The notes under the pieces are model-generated. The model ran no database searches. It was not told the origin of the DNA and was given only the letters and a program-made list of their open reading frames with translations. DNA of 37,854 bases from Vulcanimicrobiota bacterium (GTDB lineage Bacteria; Vulcanimicrobiota; Vulcanimicrobiia; Vulcanimicrobiales; Vulcanimicrobiaceae): NCBI GenBank assembly GCA_030038215.1, contig JASHPI010000220.1, positions 1-37,854 on the forward strand, given 5' to 3'. This document shows positions 31,882-37,854 of the stretch, one piece after another (position 1 is the stretch's first letter; every line of letters begins with the position of its first letter). Both the position numbers and the translations under genes were made by a program.

Positions 31882-33552
31882 TTAGATCGAGTAGTTCCAG
31901 GGATCCCAGAATGCCGAGATGACTGGTGACCCTTTGAAGCCCTTCAGATCCGAGTTGTATACGTATGGGACGCGGACGAAGTTGATGATGATCGTCGGGA
32001 CATCCGCCGTAAGCTGTTGCTGGACGATGGCATAGTCACGCTTGCGGCGCGCCTGATCGACCGTGCTCAGCGCGTCTTTCATGGCGGCGGTTGCGACCGG
32101 ATTCTTCCAAAACATGGCGTTCTGGCCATGCGGCGCCAAATTGTCCGCCGAGTAGATCGGGTTGTCGTCAGGGTCGGCCGCGGCGATCCAGGAGAAGCCG
32201 GCCACATCGTAATGGCCTCCTTGGAGAATTCCGTTGCTGGAGTTTTCGAAAAACTGATCGGTCGGATAGTTCTTGATGTCGGCCTGAACGCCGACGTCGC
32301 GCCACTGACGCTGCAGCAGCGTCTGCAGGGCTTTTCCGTAGGTCGACTCGGTCTGCGTGCTGAGCGTGAACTCCAAGCGCTGGCCGTCCTTGACGCGAAC
32401 CCCGTCAGGCCCGACGGCCCATCCGTCGGCGTCGAGGGTTTCGCGCGCCTTCTGCGGGTCGTACGGGTAGTGCGTTACGTCGTTCGTGTAAGCCCACGAG
32501 AGTTTGGGACTTTGGTCGGTCTCGGCAGGCACTCCCGAACCGTGCAGCAGCTTCTGGATGATCTCCTGGCGATTGGTAGCGTAAGCGAGCGCTATCCGAA
32601 CCTGTCGATCGCTGACGATGGGATGGTCGAGATTGAAGTCGACGTGCGAGAACTGAAACGAATCGATGCGGGTCGCGATCAAACCGTTGCCCGGATTCGC
32701 GGCCATCTCGGCATATTGCGGCCACTTCATCCCCGAGCCTTGCGCCAGCATGTCGATTTCGTGGGTTTGCAGCTGCGTCTCGGCGGTGTTTTCGTCCGGC
32801 AGGATCTTGTAAATCACCTGTTTCAGCTTCGGCGCGCCGAGATAGAAGTCCGGATTGGCCACCATCCGCACTTCCTGTCCACGGTCCCAGGCAACTACTT
32901 TGAACGGACCACTGCCGACGGGGAGCGAGTTGTACGGAGCGGAGTTGAACGACCCCTTATCATCGTTGTACTTTGCCAGCAAATGCTCGGGCAGGATCGG
33001 GGCGTTCCCATTTACGCTCCAAAGCTGCTGCAGGAACGGAGCGTACAGCCTCTTCATGTGGATGACCGCGACATACGGATTCGAGCAGTCGATGCTGCCA
33101 ATGTCTTTGTAGCCGTCGGTCGTGACGACGTTGTTATGCGTGTTCATCACGACCTGCCAAGTGAACTTGAGGTCGTTGCAGGTAACCGGCGGACCGTCTT
33201 GCCACTTCATGTTCGTCCGCAGCTTGTATTTCAGCGTCAAACCATCTTTGGAGACGTCGCCGTTGGCGAGGGTCGGAATCTCGCGCAGGGCGTCGGGCAC
33301 CGGCTGGGCCTTGTCGTTGTACCGAATCGTCCACGAGTAGATGAACATGGACAGGCCCAGGGTCGGCTCAGCGGAATCGAGCACCGGATTCAGATTCTTG
33401 GGATCGGAAAACATCGTATAACGGAATACGCCTGGAACCGTCCACGGGTGCGTGTCGCCGGGAGTTGCGGTTCGGTCTGAGACCTTGCTGCACCCGGCGA
33501 AAAGCAGCGCGGCTCCGGCGGCGACAATCGCGCGGACCAATCCGATGTTCAT
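31882..33552 (-). CDS. Family-5 peptide-binding lipoprotein, copy 2
   Basis: This 556-aa solute-binding lipoprotein starts at the ATG at 33552, which overlaps the upstream TGA (ATGA); the 659-aa track version runs into the upstream gene. The lipobox is ALLFAGC (Cys21). Family features include LRTNMKWQDGPPVTCNDLKF, GSGPFKVVAWDRGQEVRMVANPDFY, RQVRIALAYATNRQEI and QKARETLDADGWAVG. It is a diverged tandem paralogue of the next gene, and the two share the same motif order and nearly the same length. Coupling to the siroheme-decarboxylase-like gene is unusual for an importer component. Confidence 0.93.
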   Translation of the reverse strand: MNIGLVRAIVAAGAALLFAGCSKVSDRTATPGDTHPWTVPGVFRYTMFSDPKNLNPVLDSAEPTLGLSMFIYSWTIRYNDKAQPVPDALREIPTLANGDVSKDGLTLKYKLRTNMKWQDGPPVTCNDLKFTWQVVMNTHNNVVTTDGYKDIGSIDCSNPYVAVIHMKRLYAPFLQQLWSVNGNAPILPEHLLAKYNDDKGSFNSAPYNSLPVGSGPFKVVAWDRGQEVRMVANPDFYLGAPKLKQVIYKILPDENTAETQLQTHEIDMLAQGSGMKWPQYAEMAANPGNGLIATRIDSFQFSHVDFNLDHPIVSDRQVRIALAYATNRQEIIQKLLHGSGVPAETDQSPKLSWAYTNDVTHYPYDPQKARETLDADGWAVGPDGVRVKDGQRLEFTLSTQTESTYGKALQTLLQRQWRDVGVQADIKNYPTDQFFENSSNGILQGGHYDVAGFSWIAAADPDDNPIYSADNLAPHGQNAMFWKNPVATAAMKDALSTVDQARRKRDYAIVQQQLTADVPTIIINFVRVPYVYNSDLKGFKGSPVISAFWDPWNYSI

Positions 33553-34709
33553 GCAGATCCCCCTTGCTCGTCGTCGGCCAGCATCGACTCCGGATCGATT
33601 CCGCGCGCGCGACAGAATTCGCGGTAGGCCTCGGGCGCGATCTCCGAAGGCTTGATCTCGCTGCGGCCGCCCCAAAAGACGTTGGTATAACGAAAGCCGA
33701 TGCCCGCCCGTTGCAGGTGTTCGTCGATCGCGGCCTTGTGCGCCAGCACCGCGGACTTCTCCATGCCGTGCGCGACCGCCATGACGTTGACGTCGTGAAA
33801 CTCCGGTCCGCCCTCGCGCCAGTAGGCGTGGGTGATCACGTAGTGGCGCCCGACCTCGCAACCGGCGTCGATCTCGCGGCCCGCGGGCACCGCCCAGTGG
33901 AAGAGCGCGTTGTAGCGGGTCGCGCGTTCGTTACCCGCCGTCGCCTTGACGTGTTCGAGGAAGGTCGAGAAGCGACCGATGACGCGACGGCGGTCGAGCG
34001 CGCGCGCCGTTTCGACGAACGCATCGTAATCGACGTCGGCTTCGAGTGCGCGCGCGCGCCACAGGTCGCGCGCGATCTCGTCGGGCGCAAACTCGCGTTT
34101 GAGCGCGGTCAGCACGCGCCACTCAAGCTCCGAGAGCTCGACGATCGAGGTGTCCATCGGCTTGGCGGAGTGTTCGGCGCGCGCGCCGGGTTCGAGCCCG
34201 CGCCGCCGTACGTGGCCCACGCCCAGCGTGAAAAGCATCTTGGCGGGCATGAGCCGGAAGCGTTCGGCGCCCACCTCGCGGCGCAACAGCTCGGCGTGTT
34301 TACTCAGCGAGAATGCCTGCGGCACTTTGAGCGTCGTCCACAGCCGATAGGTACTGCCGGCCGAAATCGCATCGGTGGTCCGGATCACGACGTGCCCCGA
34401 GAACGGATCCTTCTCGAACATGTACTCGAACGCGGCGTCCAGCCGCTCGGGCGCGACCTCCCAAGCGCAGAGCGCGCCGCGAGCTAGGCTCGTCGAGAGC
34501 AGCGTCTGCCGCACGCGCCGGATCGTGCCTGCGCGCAGCATCGCGACGACGCGCTCGATGACCCGTTCGGCAGGAATGCCCGTGCGCTCGGCGATCTCAC
34601 CGAACGGATCGAGCGTAAAGCCAGAGAGACGGTCCTCGGAGACACTGAGGATCGCGGCGTTGACCGGGTCGGAAATCGCGGCCGGCACCGTAGCGGCGTC
34701 GGGAACCAT
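33549..34709 (-). CDS. Two-module siroheme-decarboxylase-like protein (AhbA/AhbB, Lrp/AsnC fold)
   Basis: This 386-aa protein is built from two related modules, each with an Lrp-type HTH followed by a ferredoxin-like domain. Module 1 (about 13-185) reads LDPFGEIAERTGIPAERVIERVVAMLRAGTIRRVRQTLL, then ARGALCAWEVAPE and TYRLWTTLKVP. Module 2 (about 198-360) reads LSELEWRVLTALKREFAPDEIA, then IGRFSTFLEHVKA, YNALFHWAVPAG and YVITHAYWREGGPEFHDVNVMAVAHG. The last matches the SHCYxRP...YNLxTMxHG region of AhbB/NirD-type siroheme decarboxylases. In those pathways AhbA and AhbB decarboxylate siroheme toward heme or d1 heme; they are usually separate subunits. No other heme gene is nearby. A plain Lrp regulator is the alternative. 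AGAGGG precedes the ATG. Confidence 0.78.
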   Translation of the reverse strand: MVPDAATVPAAISDPVNAAILSVSEDRLSGFTLDPFGEIAERTGIPAERVIERVVAMLRAGTIRRVRQTLLSTSLARGALCAWEVAPERLDAAFEYMFEKDPFSGHVVIRTTDAISAGSTYRLWTTLKVPQAFSLSKHAELLRREVGAERFRLMPAKMLFTLGVGHVRRRGLEPGARAEHSAKPMDTSIVELSELEWRVLTALKREFAPDEIARDLWRARALEADVDYDAFVETARALDRRRVIGRFSTFLEHVKATAGNERATRYNALFHWAVPAGREIDAGCEVGRHYVITHAYWREGGPEFHDVNVMAVAHGMEKSAVLAHKAAIDEHLQRAGIGFRYTNVFWGGRSEIKPSEIAPEAYREFCRARGIDPESMLADDEQGGSA

Positions 34710-34748
34710 GCTGCGACCCTCTTTAACGCGCGGCCGGGTTAGCCCCCC

Positions 34749-36368
34749 CTAGAGCTGGACGTCGATGATGCCGGTCGCGTAAAGGTAGTTCTCTTGAGCG
34801 GTATAGACTCCGTAGAATGCAGTGATGTAGCCCGATTGTGCCGTCGTGAGGTTGGCTTCCGCCGTGACGACGTTGAGAATCGTCGTGGCTCCGACGCGAT
34901 ACTGCGCTTGCGTTGCATCGAGCGAAACCTGCGCCGAGGTCAGCTCGGAGCGCGCCTCGACCAGCGACGCGCGCGCCGAAATCAATGTCGCCAACGCCGA
35001 GCGAACGCTGGACTGGACCGCCAGTCTCGTTGCGTTGAGCGATGCGATCGCCTGATCCAGCTGCGACGCTGCCACCGCAACGTTGTAGTTGGTCACGCCT
35101 TGGTCGTAGATCGGGATGGTGAGATTCAAGCCGATCGCTTTGTCGTTGGACCAACCCTCCGGCCCTGGGCAGTAGGATACCGGGAAGACTATTCCGTTAG
35201 CATTGGTAGTCGTCGTGCTGTAGCAGTCCGTAAACGTGCGGCTGATGGTATCGCTCGCGGCGACCGAGAGGATGGGGAAGCGCGCGAGTTTGGCGTAGCG
35301 CAGGTTCGCTTCATCCGAGCTCACCGTATACGCGGAGGCAATGTAGTCGGGGCGCATGACGAGCGCACGCGCCAACGACTTCGCGTAGGTTGGATTTGGT
35401 GCCGCCGGTTGCGCCGCGATCGCCTTCGGGACGACGAGCACGTCGGCATCGAGTCCGAGCGTCGTCGCGAACGTGGCTTGCGCGCCGATAGCGGTCCCCT
35501 GCGCGACCACGAGATTGCCGCGCGCCTGCGCGGTCTGAAACTGTGCCGCGGCGATGTCGGAGCGCGCCGCCGCGCCGTTGCGGATCTGGGCCGCGACCGA
35601 GGCTTCATTGACCTCGAACTCGCGCACCAGCTGCGCGTCGGCTACCACCGTTGCATTGTCTTCGAGCACTGTATAGTAAGCGTTGGCGACGTTCAAAGCC
35701 AGCGTTTGCAACTGGTAGAGCAGCGTCGCGCGGCCGGCGAAGTCGGCCAGCTTGGCCGAACGAATCGCCGCGATCGTCCGTCCGCCGTCGTAAATCAGCT
35801 GCGTGACCATGAGCTCAACCGATTCTTGACTGAACGTGCCTTGGCTATAGACACCAAAGGGCGCCTTCGTCGGGATCGCAGTCGCTTGAGGCTGTACTCC
35901 GGACGCGCCGCTGCTGGAGATGGACGAAGAGCTGCTGGTGACCGAGCTGCTGCCGTTGGTGTAAGTCTTGCCCATTGAGGCGGTGGCACTCAGGCCCGGA
36001 TAGTATGCCTGGATCTCCGAGGTGTACTTGGCATGAATCGCATACCAGGCGGCGTTGTCGGAAGCGAAGGTTGGTGAGAGCGCGACCGCGATCTTGATCG
36101 CGTCCTCCAGCGAGATCGATTCGGGAACGCCCTTTTTCGGCCTGAGTTTTGCCACGTCGGGCGCCGGCGTTCCGAACGCTGGATACGGAAGCGGCGTGCC
36201 GCTGATGGTCGGCTGCGGCTGCGGCGAGGGCATTTGGATGGGCGCAACGCCGGGGATCTGGACTTGTGTGCTGCCCGGCGCATTCTGCGCAAAGGCCGAG
36301 CTGGTCACAAGGATCCCCAGCGCGACCGCCAGGACGAAGGCTCGCGCGGGAAGCTGCCCTTTCTTCAT
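34749..36368 (-). CDS. TolC-like outer-membrane efflux protein
   Basis: This 539-aa protein has a signal peptide (VLAVALGILVTSSAFAQ), a Pro-rich region of about 50 residues (MPSPQPQPTISGTPLPYPAFG), and two OEP repeats. Each has the long helical hairpins of TolC, beginning ISLEDAIKIAVALSPTFASDNAAW and, in the second half, SLARALVMRPDYIASAYTVSSDEANLRYAKLARFPILSV. A Ser-rich loop (SSSSSISSSGASG) and a Cys-containing loop (TFTDCYSTTTT...VSYCPG) are probably surface exposed. Its ATG shares one base with the adaptor's TAA (TAATG), so the two are translated together. No inner-membrane pump is encoded next to it. Confidence 0.95.
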   Translation of the reverse strand: MKKGQLPARAFVLAVALGILVTSSAFAQNAPGSTQVQIPGVAPIQMPSPQPQPTISGTPLPYPAFGTPAPDVAKLRPKKGVPESISLEDAIKIAVALSPTFASDNAAWYAIHAKYTSEIQAYYPGLSATASMGKTYTNGSSSVTSSSSSISSSGASGVQPQATAIPTKAPFGVYSQGTFSQESVELMVTQLIYDGGRTIAAIRSAKLADFAGRATLLYQLQTLALNVANAYYTVLEDNATVVADAQLVREFEVNEASVAAQIRNGAAARSDIAAAQFQTAQARGNLVVAQGTAIGAQATFATTLGLDADVLVVPKAIAAQPAAPNPTYAKSLARALVMRPDYIASAYTVSSDEANLRYAKLARFPILSVAASDTISRTFTDCYSTTTTNANGIVFPVSYCPGPEGWSNDKAIGLNLTIPIYDQGVTNYNVAVAASQLDQAIASLNATRLAVQSSVRSALATLISARASLVEARSELTSAQVSLDATQAQYRVGATTILNVVTAEANLTTAQSGYITAFYGVYTAQENYLYATGIIDVQL

Positions 36369-37645
36369 TAATGCACCGCGCCTGCCGTCGAGTTTCCGGC
36401 GCTTGCGTTATTCACGGCAACGAGGCTGCCGTCTCTGAGCGCATCAGGACGCGTCGTCACTACCATGGTTCCGGGCCGGATGTGCGGACTGATCACTTGC
36501 GAGAGCGTGTCGGTCTGCACGCCGACTTGCACCGGTACGGCTTGCGCCTTGCTCCCGTTCACGACGTAGACGATGTTGCCGTTCTCCGTCTGGGCGACGG
36601 CGGTGCGCGGAACGACCGTCGCGTTCGTCGCCCTTTGCCTCGTGACGGTCACCGAGACCAGCATGCCGCCGCGAAGAACGTAGCCCGGATTGTGCAGCTG
36701 AAGCCGCGCAAGATACGAAAGCGTGCCCGAGGTCGGAACTGCGTTCACGGTCTGGATCGGCGCGTTGAACGAACGTCCCGGTAGTGAGCCGGAGCGGAAC
36801 GTTACCGGCACCCCGGGACGCACGTAGGGGAGGTCGTTATCGGGCACGTTGACGTTGATCCAGATCTTGTCGATGCGCGCGACCTGCAATACGGGCTGCG
36901 AAGGCGATGCATACGCGCCCGGGTCGACGAGGCGGTTCGCGATCACCGCGTCGTAGGGCGAGTAGAGGTAGGTTTGCGAGAGCTGCGTGTTGAGCAGCTG
37001 TGCATTCGCCGCCGCCGAAGCTGCCTGCGCTTGCTGAGACTTGACGTTCTGCAAGCTCACGACGTTGTTGCGCATACCGACGACCGCGTTGTTATACGTT
37101 TGCTGTGCCTGGACGTAGTTGGCTTGCGACTGTTGCAGCGTCGTCTGCGAAACGTATCCTTGCTTGAAGAGCTGAAGATTTTGATTGTACACGAGCCTTG
37201 CGTTGTCGAGCGACGCTTTCGCGGTTTGCAGCGTCGCCTCGTTGTTCTGCGTCTGGATCGGGTATCCGACTACCGCGCCTTGTGCCGAGGCCGAATACTG
37301 CACGGCTTGGGCTCGTGCCTGTTGCAGCTGCGCCTGCAGAACGGACGGATCGATGGTGGCCAAGAGCTGTCCCCGGTGCACCATGTCGCCGATGTTCACG
37401 TTGATCTTCGTGATCATGCCGCTCTGCTGGAAAGCGAGCGTCGACTGCTCGAGTGGCGCAATTTGTCCGTCGAGCGTCACGAAGGTCGCGATGTTCTGCC
37501 GGGTGGCCGCGGCGGCATCGACGTTGAGCGGCATTGGGCCCGCGGCTGGTTTCTTGCCGCATGCGCTAAGGGCGAGCGACGCGAGCAACACGGCGATCGC
37601 CGTGCGTGCCGCCCGCAGGACTGTGGTAGGGTGCTGACGTTGCAT
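36368..37645 (-). CDS. HlyD/RND-type periplasmic adaptor lipoprotein
   Basis: This membrane-fusion protein bridges an inner-membrane pump and TolC. The start is the ATG at 37645 (MQRQHPTTV, 425 aa) with GAGG six nt upstream; the ten extra track codons would lie over the predicted -10 box. A lipobox is present (LASLALSAC). A lipoyl-like half-motif (LDGQIAPLEQSTLAFQQSGMITKINVNIGDMVHRGQLLATID) precedes a long Gln/Ala-rich coiled coil (about 105-215). The barrel and proximal domains follow (YSPYDAVIANRLVDPGAYASPSQPVLQVA, VPRTAVAQTENGNIVYVV). The long hairpin suits a MacA- or EmrA-like partner, but the cognate ABC, RND or MFS pump is not in the window. Confidence 0.93.
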   Translation of the reverse strand: MQRQHPTTVLRAARTAIAVLLASLALSACGKKPAAGPMPLNVDAAAATRQNIATFVTLDGQIAPLEQSTLAFQQSGMITKINVNIGDMVHRGQLLATIDPSVLQAQLQQARAQAVQYSASAQGAVVGYPIQTQNNEATLQTAKASLDNARLVYNQNLQLFKQGYVSQTTLQQSQANYVQAQQTYNNAVVGMRNNVVSLQNVKSQQAQAASAAANAQLLNTQLSQTYLYSPYDAVIANRLVDPGAYASPSQPVLQVARIDKIWINVNVPDNDLPYVRPGVPVTFRSGSLPGRSFNAPIQTVNAVPTSGTLSYLARLQLHNPGYVLRGGMLVSVTVTRQRATNATVVPRTAVAQTENGNIVYVVNGSKAQAVPVQVGVQTDTLSQVISPHIRPGTMVVTTRPDALRDGSLVAVNNASAGNSTAGAVH

Positions 37646-37674
37646 GGGTTTCCTCACGAGGTCCTTCATCGTCA

Positions 37675-37680
37675 CTTATA
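37675..37680 (-). promoter_or_regulatory. Candidate -10 box of the adaptor-TolC operon
   Basis: The minus strand reads TATAAG here, which would give a start near 37668 and a leader of about 23 nt before the ATG at 37645. The -35 region (GAATCA at 17 nt) is poor. The position argues against the upstream GTG and ATG start codons for the adaptor. Confidence 0.4.
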
Positions 37681-37774
37681 CGCTGCCGGGCGGTTTTTGA
37701 TTCAGAACCCTAGGCAGCCTCTGATTGAAACCTTGGCATGAGGTAATCGGCTGCAAGGCGTATCTCCTGGGGGC

Positions 37775-37854
37775 ATGAGCGCGAAACTCGATATCGGCCG
37801 CTCGTACAGCCTCCAGAGCCGCGTCGAGGAGTGGATGACTGCCGAAAAGGCTGG
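37775..37854 (+). CDS. Start of an unidentified gene (cut by window edge)
   Basis: An ATG at 37775 follows a GGGGG stretch that could serve as a ribosome binding site. It opens a frame (MSAKLDIGRSYSLQSRVEEWMTAEK) that stays open for 26 codons to the edge. It is divergent from the adaptor-TolC genes, with 129 nt between starts. Too little is present to name a family; a regulator of the divergent efflux genes is possible but unsupported. Confidence 0.5.
   Translation, partial: MSAKLDIGRSYSLQSRVEEWMTAEKA

Noticed and set aside
30380-33480. Long plus-strand ORFs of 501 and 487 aa
   Set aside because: They lie opposite the two peptide-binding lipoprotein genes, which have signal peptides, lipoboxes and family motifs; the plus-strand products show none.
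33553-33861. Extension of the second peptide-binding ORF
   Set aside because: The upstream part is an alternative frame of the siroheme-decarboxylase-like gene; the lipoprotein signal begins at 33552.
34794-35978. 394-aa plus-strand ORF
   Set aside because: It is antisense to the TolC-like gene and Arg-rich without recognisable domains.

Overview
The window is gene-dense, high-GC bacterial chromosome. It has short intergenic gaps, many 1-4 nt start/stop overlaps, and frequent GTG and TTG starts. TolC-like, lipoprotein and putative beta-barrel genes indicate a diderm. The gene mix would fit an uncultured lineage such as Candidatus Eremiobacterota (WPS-2), but there is no rRNA gene and this assignment is only a guess. 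I see no tRNA, CRISPR array, transposase or phage gene.

Left third (1-9.0 kb): a metal-homeostasis island lies between mutL (cut by the left edge) and the rest of a miaB-mutS-(mutL) block. It holds three modules. (a) An RcnR-like metal sensor with a CsoR-family operator is translationally coupled to a NicO/LysE-type membrane transporter. (b) A magnesium module opens with a good sigma70-like promoter, a clear M-box (ykoK leader) Mg2+ riboswitch and an intrinsic terminator. Downstream come a 47-aa ORF with a strong ribosome binding site, a 633-aa secreted putative outer-membrane barrel, an Nramp-family transporter lacking the family's metal-site Asn and Met, and an MgtC-like protein. (c) On the opposite strand, an MntR-like regulator with two abutting palindromes over its start codon precedes a second atypical Nramp and a 63-aa membrane protein.

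Middle (9-25 kb): a LytR-CpsA-Psr protein, an unknown membrane protein, mutS and miaB run leftward. A coupled der-plsY-efp-TauE/SafE-HAF-repeat-4TM operon runs rightward. Next come a seven-bladed propeller lipoprotein, fumC, a small secreted protein and an SprT-like protease (leftward), then a TPR protein and two tandem M55 D-aminopeptidase paralogues separated only by a copy of a dispersed short repeat.

Right third (25-37.9 kb): an NDH-2 gene is followed by a DRE-TIM (isopropylmalate/homocitrate synthase-like) enzyme on the minus strand. An M50 protease coupled to a GT87/DUF2029-like membrane protein runs rightward. A long leftward run then reads HlyD-like adaptor, TolC-like channel, a two-module siroheme-decarboxylase-like (AhbA/AhbB, Lrp-fold) protein, and two family-5 peptide-binding lipoproteins. 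The first 80 nt of a divergent gene end the window.

The most interesting system is the M-box operon. It joins Mg2+ sensing by RNA to a putative outer-membrane barrel, an NRMT-like inner-membrane Mg2+ importer and MgtC, which looks like a complete two-membrane Mg2+ acquisition unit. Second are the fused siroheme-decarboxylase-like protein in an exporter/peptide-binding operon and the autoregulated MntR-Nramp-small membrane protein unit.
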